Below, in pieces: positions 36,702 to 45,149 of a DNA stretch of 64,000 nucleotides. Where the stretch lies: the NCBI GenBank assembly GCA_963697205.1, contig CAVONB010000007.1, positions 169,110-233,109 on the forward strand, read 5' to 3'. Under the pieces are notes generated by a model. It saw nothing but the letters and a program-made list of their open reading frames with translations. It had not been told where the DNA came from and made no database searches. Within the stretch, counting starts at the first letter, position 1. Each line of letters opens with the position of its first letter. A program made the position numbers and the translations under genes. Source of the stretch: CAVONB01 sp963697205. Its GTDB lineage: Bacteria; Pseudomonadota; Alphaproteobacteria; Rhizobiales; Hyphomicrobiaceae.

Positions 36702-37415
36702 ATGCCTTTCAGCTATATGACACTCCACAGGGTTCTGTTCCAAGGCACCTATAGTGCCCGCGATAGATCATTTGGTGGTCCAAAGCATGCTGTGCATTGG
36801 CGTTTTGGACCTGACAGCCCTCTCGGGGACGACGGCATGCGGACCCAGGTCAGCGACGTCTGGGGTGGCGCTGGCTTCTACTCAAGCCCGGCGGATGCTG
36901 AGTTCGTGATCGATAATCTAGTATCCGAACTACCATTCTTGGGCGAGGCAAAGGAAAGTTGGCATGCGCTGCTCTGCCCTATCAGCCATCGTGGCGTCGT
37001 CAACTGGTTTGGATCGTTTGAAGCCGCTGCACAGTTCGAGCCAATCGCGAACGATCCAGGAGGTCGCCTCGTAGTGCTCACCTCTGCCGGCTTCGATGCC
37101 CTGATGCCAGACGAAATCAAGGCTGACTTACCAAGGCGGGCCGATTTTCTTAGGAACGTTGAACGGGTCCGCGCGTGGTACTCAACGTTACCTGCCAATC
37201 TTGGGCGAGCCATATTTACGTTTCCACCCATGGACGGGATGACCGTGACTCTCTGGGACAGCGATGAGGGCATGACCCAAGCCGCATACTCACCTGGAAT
37301 CCATCGGTCCCAGGTCGACAGATACAAGAAGGAACATACGGCCGACCGAACGTCATTTACCCGCGCCCGGATTCTTCGGTCCGTGGGAACGTGGGACGGC
37401 AAGTCGTTAGCATAA
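36702..37415 (+). CDS. Hypothetical protein, weakly spheroidene monooxygenase-like
   Basis: A 237-residue soluble protein starting MPFSYMTLHRVLFQGTY. The C-terminal part (FTFPPMDGMTVTLWDSDEG, then FTRARILRSVGTWDGKSLA) recalls CrtA-type spheroidene monooxygenases, which end with a similar EGTWDG segment. No carotenoid genes are nearby. The similarity is by eye and weak, so function is open. GGCGGGG lies upstream of the ATG. Base composition is lower in GC than the core genes. Confidence 0.6.
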   Translation: MPFSYMTLHRVLFQGTYSARDRSFGGPKHAVHWRFGPDSPLGDDGMRTQVSDVWGGAGFYSSPADAEFVIDNLVSELPFLGEAKESWHALLCPISHRGVVNWFGSFEAAAQFEPIANDPGGRLVVLTSAGFDALMPDEIKADLPRRADFLRNVERVRAWYSTLPANLGRAIFTFPPMDGMTVTLWDSDEGMTQAAYSPGIHRSQVDRYKKEHTADRTSFTRARILRSVGTWDGKSLA

Positions 37416-37714
37416 ACTGACCCACTCGCCATCCCATCGCAAACGTGAACCGCAAGTCCAGACGCGATGTACCATTCCGATGTGGATGATGAAGGTCACC
37501 CGGCCCTCCGTCAGCGCCCCCGACCCCGATCTGTAAGCTCGGACGATTGAAGGCGACGGGCCCGCTCCGCGAGGCTGCTGGTGCCCGCATTCCTAGCTCT
37601 GCTATCTCCTGCAATGGAATAGGTCTTGCAGCAGGCAGCTGATCCGACCTATGCTGTACATTAGCTTGACCCTCATGCTGGACTGTTAGCAAGCTTCACA
37701 TCACAATTCAGACA

Positions 37715-38530
37715 ATGATTGACCTTGACGCGTACTTTCATCGCATTGGCTATGATGGCCCACGTGCGCCGACAATCGATGTCCTTAGGTCTTTACACGA
37801 TCTGCACCCGGCGGCCATTCCGTATGAGGCTACCGATGTATTGCTCGGAAAGCCAATCGACATCGCGCCGGCAGCCATATTCCACAAGCTCGTAACACGC
37901 AGGCGCGGAGGTTACTGCTTCGAGCACAACGGCCTCTTTAAATCCGTACTTCTTCAATTAGGCTACACTGTCGAAGCCTATCTGGGGCGCGTACTCTGGT
38001 TAGTGGGTGATGACGGACCACTACCGCTTAGGACGCACATGGTGATGCGGGTGACGATTGACGATGAGTATTGGCTTGCAGATGTAGGATTCGGTGCAGC
38101 CGTCATGTCAGCACCGCTAAAGATGTCTGTTTTCGACGAGCAGGTGACACACAATGGCGTGTTTCGGCTATCTCCTGTCGGCGATGATCTAAAGCTCGCG
38201 ATCCGCTCGCCCAATCGCTGGATTCCAATGGTATTAATCACGCCGCAACCACAGCTCGATGTCGATTTCATTGCTCCAAATTGGTTCACCTCGACCCATC
38301 CGAACTCCATGTTCCGCAACCGACTTGTGGCCTGCCGCGCGACCGCTGAAGTTCGCTACTCCTTGATGGACAATCGCTTCACCATTCGCAAGCCAGACGG
38401 CAGTTTTCAGGAGAGAGAACTTAATCGAGAGGAGCTTGAGGCGACGATGGAGGAAATTTTCGACATTGAAGTAACTGACGATCTACGTGGGGCGATTGAA
38501 CGGGTGGTGTGGTCGAGGCATTCTGCATAA
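37715..38530 (+). CDS. nat: Arylamine N-acetyltransferase
   Basis: Cytoplasmic enzyme that moves acetyl from acetyl-CoA to arylamines or hydrazines. The catalytic triad is visible: Cys in RRGGYCFEHNGLF, His in PLRTHMVM and Asp in WLADVGFG. The 271-residue length is normal for NAT. Its last codons (VVWSRHSA) lie inside direct repeat R4, whose second copy at 39807-39885 follows the next gene. It sits in integrated DNA and may detoxify or process aromatic amines. Confidence 0.93.
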   Translation: MIDLDAYFHRIGYDGPRAPTIDVLRSLHDLHPAAIPYEATDVLLGKPIDIAPAAIFHKLVTRRRGGYCFEHNGLFKSVLLQLGYTVEAYLGRVLWLVGDDGPLPLRTHMVMRVTIDDEYWLADVGFGAAVMSAPLKMSVFDEQVTHNGVFRLSPVGDDLKLAIRSPNRWIPMVLITPQPQLDVDFIAPNWFTSTHPNSMFRNRLVACRATAEVRYSLMDNRFTIRKPDGSFQERELNREELEATMEEIFDIEVTDDLRGAIERVVWSRHSA

Positions 38531-38579
38531 CTGGTTCGACGGCCTGATCCGGACGTTGTTTTTTAATGGGAGTGAGCGC
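38501..38579 (+). repeat. Direct repeat R4, copy 1 (partner 39807-39885)
   Basis: A 79-bp segment from CGGGTGGTGTGGTCGA to GAGCGC is nearly identical to 39807-39885. It covers the last ten codons of nat and 50 bp beyond. The two copies flank an integrase remnant, repeat R3 copy 2 and the cupin gene. Confidence 0.85.
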
Positions 38580-38600
38580 ACTCGACCTCACGTCTCAGCT

Positions 38601-38757
38601 TCATCGAAGAACACCCCTGAATTCTAGCATGCGACCAGACGATTTGCCGGGTCGAGCATGCAGGTAGGCCGATGTCGTGGCAACGTTCGCGTGCCCGAGG
38701 GTGTCCTTCACTTCCGCGATGGTCGCGCCACGGTCGAGGGCGTGGCTGGCATGGGGT
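38601..38757 (-). pseudogene. Tyrosine recombinase C-terminal remnant
   Basis: The minus strand reads HASHALDRGATIAEVKDTLG, then HANVATTSAYLHARPG, which is the His/Tyr end of a XerC/D-type recombinase. The frame to the right is unrelated, so only about 50 codons survive. Confidence 0.75.
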
Positions 38758-38800
38758 AGTGTCCAGTTTCTTTCGCACTTTCGATTTTGGCTGAGCGGGG

Positions 38801-38952
38801 CCCGGTGCCCGATATTTCGGAAGCCGCAAAGGGTACGGGCTGACCTATGTGAGCTGCCGGGAGAGCGGCAAATACGGCGGCCTTTACAAAAGGCTTGCCG
38901 CCGACCTCGGCGTGGGCTCGGCAGACATCCGAAAGGCTCTCGAAAGGCTCTA
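38801..38952 (+). pseudogene. Truncated gene end, copy 2 of repeat R3
   Basis: The frame reads KGYGLTYVSCRESGKYGGLY, then KRLAADLGVGSADIRKALERL, and ends in TAG at 38952. It matches the segment at 36409-36547. Sequence left of 38801 is unrelated to the first copy. Family not recognised. Confidence 0.5.
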
Positions 38953-39327
38953 GCCGCGTCCCAAGAAGTTGGCGCTTTCGCGGTTGTGGCCTGTGGCCTC
39001 GACCAGGCGCTCGCGATACTCACCGCATGGGGGCTGTTGCGCCCCGCCAACGAACCGCGTGCCGCGTCCAACTGTGGGATGGAAATCGCATGAACCGAAT
39101 TCGAAGCGGCCTTCACCGGCCGGATCGGCAAAGAGCCGGCGTTGAAGACGTCGAGGGCGGGCAAGCCCTGGTGCTCGCCGTTTTCCTATTTGAGAAGCGA
39201 AGGCACCTCTACGGGCAATTTTGAGCCTCTCTGTGATTCTGCCGTTGACGGCGAATAGGCATTCGGTATCCTGCATACGGTACGCAACCTAGGTAGGTTT
39301 GCGAGATGTGGAAGCGAGCAGCGTGCA

Positions 39328-39747
39328 ATGGCTAGGACGCTCACCGTCGTTATGATGTGTTGCAGTTTCATCGTAGCGGCGGTTCCTGCCGCTGCCCAGC
39401 AGAAGGTGCCACCGATCACGCAGGGCACACAGAACATCAAGCGAATTCCCTTGCAGAAGTTTGACGTACCGGGAACCAGTTACGAGACGGTAATTGGTAT
39501 CGCGGAAGTGGCTCCCAACATCAACATTGGACGCCACACACATCCGGGCCCGGAATCTGGGTATGTGATCGAAGGTGCCTTTACACTGTTGATCGACGGA
39601 CAGCCGCCGAAAGAGTTGAAGGCGGGCGATAGCTACAAAATCCCGCCTGGGGCCGTTCACGATGCGCGAACCGGAGCCGGCGGCGCCAAAGTTATTGCGA
39701 CCTATGTAGTCGAGAAGGGAAAGCCCCTGGCATCGCCCGTGAAATAA
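39328..39747 (+). CDS. Exported cupin-domain protein
   Basis: A 139-residue protein with a signal peptide (core VVMMCCSFIVAAVPAAA, cleavage near AAAQQ) and one cupin domain. Metal-ligand motifs are GRHTHPGPESGYVIEG (His, His, Glu) and IPPGAVHDA (His). Small periplasmic cupins of this type are common in proteobacteria and have no settled role. It lies between the two copies of repeat R4. Confidence 0.85.
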   Translation: MARTLTVVMMCCSFIVAAVPAAAQQKVPPITQGTQNIKRIPLQKFDVPGTSYETVIGIAEVAPNINIGRHTHPGPESGYVIEGAFTLLIDGQPPKELKAGDSYKIPPGAVHDARTGAGGAKVIATYVVEKGKPLASPVK

Positions 39748-39806
39748 ACCTGCAGGATAAAACGAAATTGTTGAAGTGACCGCCGTTCCCCAGGATCGAA
39801 ACTCGG

Positions 39807-39885
39807 CGGGTGGTGTGGTCGAGACATTCTGCATAACTGGTTCGACGGCCTGATCAGGACGTTGTTTTTAAATGGGAGCGAGCGC
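39807..39885 (+). repeat. Direct repeat R4, copy 2 (partner 38501-38579)
   Basis: Nearly identical to the end of nat and its 3' flank. Here it runs directly into the integrase remnant at 39862. Confidence 0.85.
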
Positions 39886-40194
39886 TTCGGCGACAGGCTC
39901 TCCGCGCAGTCGGTGGCAACCATCGTGAAGGCACGGATTGCCGAGCATCACATGCGGCAGGGTGTGCCGCGTGAGGTGACCGAGGCGGAGGCGGCAAAGT
40001 TCTCGGCGCATTCGTTGCGGACGGGCTTCGCGGTGACAGCGGCCGAGGCAGGCGCAACCGCCGACGAGATTGCCCTCGTGACCCGGCACCGGTCACTTGA
40101 AATGCCGCGCCGTTATGCGGCCAAAGCGGATGCGCTGCGTCGCTCGCCCTACCGCCGCGCCGGCGTCGGAACCGATCAGGTGTCGGTTCGATGA
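39862..40194 (+). pseudogene. Phage-type integrase C-terminal remnant
   Basis: About 100 codons of a tyrosine recombinase catalytic domain: FSAHSLRTGFAVTAAEAG (His, Arg), TRHRSLEMPRRYAAKADAL (His, Arg, Tyr). The N-terminal two thirds are missing, replaced by repeat R4. It ends inside repeat R1. Confidence 0.85.
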
Positions 40195-40204
40195 AGATGA
40201 TGTG
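40168..40204 (+). repeat. Direct repeat R1, copy 2 (partner 35715-35751)
   Basis: A 37-bp identical partner of 35715-35751, covering the stop codon of the integrase remnant. Confidence 0.85.
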
Positions 40205-40231
40205 TAGCCGGCCAAAATCAAAGTCGCAGCT

Positions 40232-40337
40232 TTGGTCAGCGGCCGGCGCGTGCCTCCGTTTAGAGCGCCGACCTATTGATGGACATCAATGCTACCTCGG
40301 CCAGCGGGAGTGATTTTTCGGGGGCGGGATGACGTCC
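40232..40337 (+). repeat. Direct repeat R2, copy 2 (partner 36110-36214)
   Basis: About 106 bp similar to 36110-36214. It ends 26 bp before the start of the small secreted-protein gene, so it probably contains that gene's promoter. Confidence 0.75.
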
Positions 40338-40362
40338 GCCACCCCGGTTCTGTGAGGGTTCA

Positions 40363-40677
40363 ATGAAAGTTCGTTCGTTTTTCGCAGCTCTCGTTGCTTT
40401 TTCGTTTGTCGTGCCCGTGCACGCAGCCGATTCAGCTCAGCCCAAGTACAGCGCGTCCCAGAGCGTAAAGAAATCAAAGCGCACGCCGCTTGAGGTGACC
40501 ATCTACCCGAAGCGGCATCGCCGGGCATACTCCTTCAGCTACGCCGACACGATTGACACCAGGCGCTTCACCGACCCTTCGTATGCGAGCCAGCCGCAAG
40601 GTGGACCCTTCGACAGCGGCTTCTTCTTTGCCACGCCTCGGGGGCCTTTTGGAGGCTACACGCCTTACATGCATTGA
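40363..40677 (+). CDS. Small exported protein of unknown function (104 aa)
   Basis: Not recognised. The signal peptide is clear: MKVRSFFAALVAFSFVVPVHA with cleavage after HA. The mature protein is basic then aromatic/Gly-rich, with KRHRRAYSFSYADTIDTRRF and FFFATPRGPFGGYTPYMH. GAGGGTTCA lies before the ATG. It probably sits in the periplasm or envelope. Confidence 0.65.
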   Translation: MKVRSFFAALVAFSFVVPVHAADSAQPKYSASQSVKKSKRTPLEVTIYPKRHRRAYSFSYADTIDTRRFTDPSYASQPQGGPFDSGFFFATPRGPFGGYTPYMH

Positions 40678-40792
40678 AAGCGGCGCTGCCGGCAGCCACT
40701 TACCCGGCAGGCCCTTTGCGCTGACCTGAGCGGGACGGATTGGCCACGTCGAGTGAAGGATACAGGCAAAGGCCCCTCAAGGACGTAGCGCC

Positions 40793-41167
40793 ATGAAAGC
40801 CAATGATCGTCCAAGGCGTCAAAGTGAACCGGTCGCGCTTGCTGTGCTGGGCCTTGTCCTGGTCGGTTCGGCTGTGTCGCGCCCGAACTTCGCCATTGCT
40901 GGCTCAGCCACCGAGTTGTCGCGATTGGAGCGGGCCACAGGGGCCCCCGAACGGTTCACTCCGGCGAGCGGCGCAGACCGGGACGCTCATCCCTCGCGCT
41001 CATTGACGGCGCACGCGAAGCGACGCGCGAGGCGCATACCGACGACGTGCGACGGCGTCTGGTTGTGGCAGCCTCCGGGATACCACCGGCTGGATGATTG
41101 GGACGCCCGACGGCGTCGCGACCGTTCGCTTTTGCCGTACTGGCCCGGTCGGGCACAGGAGCGCTGA
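40793..41167 (+). CDS. Hypothetical protein (124 aa)
   Basis: Not recognised. The N terminus has a hydrophobic segment (VALAVLGLVLVGSAVS) that may be a signal or anchor. The rest is Arg/Asp-rich and ends with CDGVWLWQPPGYHRLDDWDA, which looks like real protein. The upstream match to a ribosome-binding site (AAGGACGTAGCGCC) is fair. Confidence 0.4.
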   Translation: MKANDRPRRQSEPVALAVLGLVLVGSAVSRPNFAIAGSATELSRLERATGAPERFTPASGADRDAHPSRSLTAHAKRRARRIPTTCDGVWLWQPPGYHRLDDWDARRRRDRSLLPYWPGRAQER

Positions 41168-41639
41168 GGTCATCGAGGCGTGCGGGCGTCGACTTTGGTG
41201 ATGACGCCAGTCGAGACGAAGATGCTGAGCTTGACGCTCGTGCCCGGCGCGCCGGCTTTGGCCAGAGGAGGGGGCTTCGCCCTGCAATGGCTGCGCCACG
41301 GTAGAGGGCGTGGCTGAGTTGAACATGCTTCGCGCGCCCTGCCGGCGACCGCCACCATCCAAGAGATGCGATGGATCGAGGCCGCCGCAAACTCGGCGGC
41401 GCCGCTTCTCTCAGCCAGCTCTGCCCAATCGCGTCCCGGGACGTGGTTTAGGAGGCGGGGCAGCGGCGGGCGCGCGGTCTGTTGTGCAGCTAACCGGAAG
41501 AAGTTCTGCTTCTCATATTAGTGATAGAGCCGAGAGCGGGGTTTCGACGTCGGCGTCTTTTGACACTCGGCGTCTAAGCGAGCCAGCTCGCTCTCGGCTC
41601 GCCACTTCTAAACGACGTTTTCTAATCCGGCTAGATCGG
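41168..41639. other. No gene recognised
   Basis: The minus strand contains short pieces such as SHALYRGAAIA that may be integrase debris, but nothing complete. The rest shows no coding signal. Confidence 0.4.
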
Positions 41640-41894
41640 ATGATTACTCTCCACCCGAATCCCGTCCGCCTCGCTGACCTGATCCGCGAGGGCAAGCTCT
41701 TGTGGTGCTACTGTCGCGACTGCTGCCGGGAGGATGATGTTGATCCGGCAGCCGTGCCATTGCCGGGAGGTGCGCCCGTGCGCGAAGTCGGCCGGCGGAT
41801 GGTGTGCTCGGCATGCGGCGGACGAAACGTCGAGACGAAGCCCGAGCTTTACCCCGGCGGGATCAGGGCGGCACGTCAGCTTGCTACGAGATGA
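41640..41894 (+). CDS. Small protein with cysteine pairs (84 aa)
   Basis: Probable zinc-ribbon-like protein: CYCRDCCRE in the N-terminal half and VCSACGGRNVETKPELYPGG in the C-terminal half give two cysteine clusters. Small proteins of this layout occur in Rhizobiales genomes. I chose ATG 41640 because the conserved-looking sequence (MITLHPNPVRLADLI) starts there. Function unknown. Confidence 0.65.
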   Translation: MITLHPNPVRLADLIREGKLLWCYCRDCCREDDVDPAAVPLPGGAPVREVGRRMVCSACGGRNVETKPELYPGGIRAARQLATR

Positions 41895-41951
41895 TCGAGC
41901 GAGGCGTCCCTGGTATCGCGATGGCGGCAAGCGCTGAGCGGTAGTTTCGCG

Positions 41952-42851
41952 TCATGAGATGCCGTAGCGCGCTTCAAGATCACGAATCTCCGGCAGGCCG
42001 AGGAGATCGGTGACGTCATCGAAAGCCATCAGTCGGTCGGCCCAGCCCTTCAGCGAGCCGGTCTCACGCATTTCGGTGAGCAGCGCTAGCATGACCGGAG
42101 CTGCGGCCTGTAGCGCGCCGAACGGCGATATGATGACAGTGAAGCCGAGAGAAGCCCATTCATCGAGATCTATAAACGCGGTCGCAGAGTAATTCACAAG
42201 AGAGGCCATGAGCGGGATATCGAACGACTTTCCAACACGCGCCATCTCGGCCCGGTCGCCGCAGTTGTAGAGAAGCGGCCAGAATACGTCGGCCCCGGCT
42301 TCAGCATAGGCCTGGCCGCGCTCGATCAGGGCATTGATCCCCTCTTCGTGATAGCTGTCGCTTCGCACGGCAATGACAAAGTCGGCGTTCCGCCGCGCAT
42401 CCACCGCCGCCTTGATCTTCTCGACCATCTCGGCGACCGGCACCACGTGGCGTCCCGGCAGATTGCCGCACTTCTTCGGTGACATCTGGTCCTCGATGTG
42501 CACGCCGGCGACGCCAGCGCGCTCGTAGTCGCGGATCGTGCGCCGCACGTTGAGTGGATTGCCATGTCCATTGTCGGCGTCGGCAAAAACGGGGACAGAC
42601 ACGGCCTCGACAATGTTGCGCGCATGCGAGATCATCTCGGTGATCGTGATCAGCCCCACGTCCGGCTTGCCATAGACTGCGGCACTGGTCGCGAAGCCCC
42701 CCATGTAGACAGCACGGTGGCCGGCGGCCTCGGCCAGCTTGGCGGTGAAGCAGTCTTGCGCGCCCGGTGCGAAGATTGTCGCTCCACTGGAGATGTAGGC
42801 CCGAAATCGGCTGATCGGGTCGGCGGTGTCTTCTATGATTGGTTTGTTCAT
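41952..42851 (-). CDS. Isocitrate lyase/PEP mutase-family enzyme
   Basis: A 299-residue TIM-barrel enzyme. Family marks are FADADNGHGNPLNVRRTI (metal-binding aspartates), GVHIEDQM and KKCGNLPGRHVV (the position of KKCGH in isocitrate lyase). Length and motifs fit the carboxyvinyl-carboxyphosphonate phosphorylmutase / oxaloacetate hydrolase / methylisocitrate lyase group. The reaction is a C-C or C-P bond step on a 2-oxoacid-type substrate, but which one is not determined. ATG 42851 is preceded by AAGGGAG. It is cargo near the right end of element A. Confidence 0.88.
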   Translation of the reverse strand: MNKPIIEDTADPISRFRAYISSGATIFAPGAQDCFTAKLAEAAGHRAVYMGGFATSAAVYGKPDVGLITITEMISHARNIVEAVSVPVFADADNGHGNPLNVRRTIRDYERAGVAGVHIEDQMSPKKCGNLPGRHVVPVAEMVEKIKAAVDARRNADFVIAVRSDSYHEEGINALIERGQAYAEAGADVFWPLLYNCGDRAEMARVGKSFDIPLMASLVNYSATAFIDLDEWASLGFTVIISPFGALQAAAPVMLALLTEMRETGSLKGWADRLMAFDDVTDLLGLPEIRDLEARYGIS

Positions 42852-42917
42852 GCTGATACTCCCTTCGCGGTCCGCTCCCAATGGGGCGCTTCAATGCCTC
42901 GGATATGAAAACTTGAG

Positions 42918-43475
42918 CTACGCGCGGCGCGTCAGTGACACCACATTATCGACCGGCTCTCCATCCAGGAACCGCGCCCAAGCCTCCATCATCGCCCGCC
43001 GCTTCTCAATGGCGGTTCCTCGGCGATAAGCCGCCTCCACATCGCTCCCGAGCTTGTGGCTCAGGGCCGCCTCGGCGAGGTCGCGGGGGAAGTTGGTGGC
43101 ATCGCCGGCCCAATCGCGAAACGAACTCCTGAAGCCGTGCACGGTCGCGTGCCGTCCGTCATTGAGGAGGCCGCGCATGACCATGGTGAGCGCCATCTCC
43201 GATAGCGGCGTCTTGCCGTTGGTGCCAGTGAAGACGAAGCCGCTGGTCCTGGCCTCGCCCCCAACCGTGTCAAGGATCTCCATCGCGCGATCCGACAGCG
43301 GCACCACATGCACCACGCCAGTCTTCATCCGACCTGCCGGAACCGTCCAAGTCCTTGCAGTGTGATCAACTTCTGACCAGCGCATCCCGTGAACAGCACC
43401 ATCGCGGACCGAGCGCACGACTTCACCCTGCCGGGCGGCGGTCAGGATCACAAACTCCAGACGATCCTCCCGCAA
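42918..43475 (-). pseudogene. P4-type integrase C-terminal half
   Basis: About 185 codons of a tyrosine integrase: LTAARQGEV...VHGMRWSEVD, VVPLSDRAMEIL, HGFRSSFRDWAGD (HxxR position), ALSHKLGSDVEAAYRRGTA (His, Tyr) and a C-terminal tail. The first Arg is in an altered context, and the N-terminal arm and core-binding domains are missing. It faces the attachment site at 43561 from the left, so it may have served an older element in the same tRNA. Confidence 0.85.
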
Positions 43476-43560
43476 TGTCCAAGTTGGCAGCCGTGGGTGC
43501 TATGTGGGTGCTGAAGGCTATGGCAGGAGGCGCCGCTACCAACTAACTCATTGATTTTAT

Positions 43561-43605
43561 TGGTGCCGGCAGAGGGACTTGAACCCCCGACCCCCTGATT
43601 ACAAA
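43561..43605 (-). repeat. attachment site: 3' part of tRNA-Thr(UGU), copy 2
   Basis: Identical over 45 bp to 31491-31535. Again only the 3' half of the tRNA is present, with different sequence to its right. It separates element A from element B. Confidence 0.9.
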
Positions 43606-43780
43606 GGAGTTGAGGGGGCTCTTACTAGCTCCGTATGGCGCAGCTTGGCGCCATCCTAACGCCTTGCACTCAGTAGTAATTTCCTGTGGATGGCGGAGTC
43701 TCGCAGCGCACGTACTGCGCTGGAAAGCGCATACCTTGATCGCACCCGGTTCGCACCCAATGAGCTTTGAGGGCAGCACG

Positions 43781-45061
43781 ATGCCGAAGGCGTCCGAATA
43801 CGTCCTGGCGACAGATTTCGAAGTGAGGGCTGCGCGCGCCACTGGCAACCGAACCGATTTCCGAATCCGCGGCGCACCCAACCTTCAGCTTCGCGTCACG
43901 GCTGCCGGCACCAAGTCTTGGGCGGTGGCTTACAAGAGCCCGGCGACGGGCCGGTGGTCGAAGGCAGCGCTGGGCCGTTACCCCGACCTGGGTTTGGCAC
44001 AAGCAAAGTCGATGGCGCTGGAACTGACGGCCACCGTTCGCAGCGGGCGCGACCCGGTCCACGACAAGCGTGAGGAGGCGGTAGCGGAGACGTTTGGCGC
44101 CCTCGCGATGCGCTACATGGTTGAGCACGAGCGCCGCAACGCGCGGGGAGGGAAGCCCAGCACTTCAACACTCGAAAATCAGCGCCAACTGAAATCGGAC
44201 ATTCTCCCTCGGCTCGGACGCATCAAGGCCGGCTCGGTCACCCGGCAGCAGGTCATGAGCGTGGTCGAGGCCGTCGCCGACCGCGGCGCCTACGTCGCCG
44301 CGGACCGCGCGCTCGGTCTCATCCGGGCGATCTACAATTGGGGCTGCGCAACGGGACGGCTCGAACACAATCCAACGATCGGGCTCAAGAAGCGGAACAC
44401 GAGCCGGCCCAAGGTGCGCGTGCTCTCGGCGGACGAGATCCGGATCTTCTGGCACTTGATCGACACGCCGATCGGCATCTCGCACACGTTGCGCGACGCC
44501 TATCGTCTGCAACTCTTGACCGGCGTTCGCGCTGGAGAGGTCCTCGGCGCCGCGCAACGTGAACTGGACCTGGATCGTCGCCTCTGGACCATCCCAGCGA
44601 TCCGCACCAAGGCCGACCGAGAGCATGCGCTGCCGTTGTCGCCACCGGCGGTTGAGATCTTCCGGCACGCCATTGAGCGCGCGCAAGAGGTCTCGAAGAC
44701 AACGGCGTGGGTCTTCCCGTCACCGAGAACTGGGGGGCCCATTGCAGCTCATGCCGCCTCCACCGGCATTCTTCGGATGAGGGCGATCCTGGCCGACGCC
44801 GGCATCGACACGAACTTCAATACGCATGACTTGAGGAGGACTGTGGCAACACATCTCGGCGAGATGAGAGTTGCCGACGAGCTGATCGAGCGCATCCTCA
44901 ACCACGCACCGCGCACAATCGCGGGCAAACACTACAACCACGCGCGCTATCTTGAGCCAATGCGGCAGGCGCTCGACGATTGGGCCGCAAGGCTTGGCAT
45001 GATCGTGGACGCCGCTCTGACGGCGGATGCCGTCAAGTCAAGCACAGAGCGTGCGGCATGA
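43781..45061 (+). CDS. Tyrosine integrase of element B
   Basis: A complete P4-type integrase of about 426 residues. The N-terminal domain contains LQLRVTAAGTKSWAVAYKSP and LGRYPDLGLAQAKSMAL. Catalytic residues are in LLTGVRAGEVLG (Arg), HDLRRTVATHLG (His, Arg), ILNHAPRTIAGKHYNHARY (His, Tyr). I chose ATG 43781, preceded by TTGAGGGCAGCACG; ATG 43760 is an alternative. It is clearly different from the element A integrase though it uses the same target. Confidence 0.94.
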   Translation: MPKASEYVLATDFEVRAARATGNRTDFRIRGAPNLQLRVTAAGTKSWAVAYKSPATGRWSKAALGRYPDLGLAQAKSMALELTATVRSGRDPVHDKREEAVAETFGALAMRYMVEHERRNARGGKPSTSTLENQRQLKSDILPRLGRIKAGSVTRQQVMSVVEAVADRGAYVAADRALGLIRAIYNWGCATGRLEHNPTIGLKKRNTSRPKVRVLSADEIRIFWHLIDTPIGISHTLRDAYRLQLLTGVRAGEVLGAAQRELDLDRRLWTIPAIRTKADREHALPLSPPAVEIFRHAIERAQEVSKTTAWVFPSPRTGGPIAAHAASTGILRMRAILADAGIDTNFNTHDLRRTVATHLGEMRVADELIERILNHAPRTIAGKHYNHARYLEPMRQALDDWAARLGMIVDAALTADAVKSSTERAA

Positions 45062-45149
45062 GCATGCGGTTGCCGGGGCTGTGCTGCCAATATCGTCGTC
45101 ACGACCAACGAAACATCAGTCGTGCGCGGCGCTGGCGGAGGGGACCGAC

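Noticed and set aside
41165..41330. Integrase remnant on the minus strand (SHALYRGAAIA)
   Set aside because: Only about ten residues resemble a recombinase; too short to call.
43561..43620. Second functional tRNA gene
   Set aside because: Same 45-bp 3' fragment; right flank is unrelated to a tRNA 5' half.
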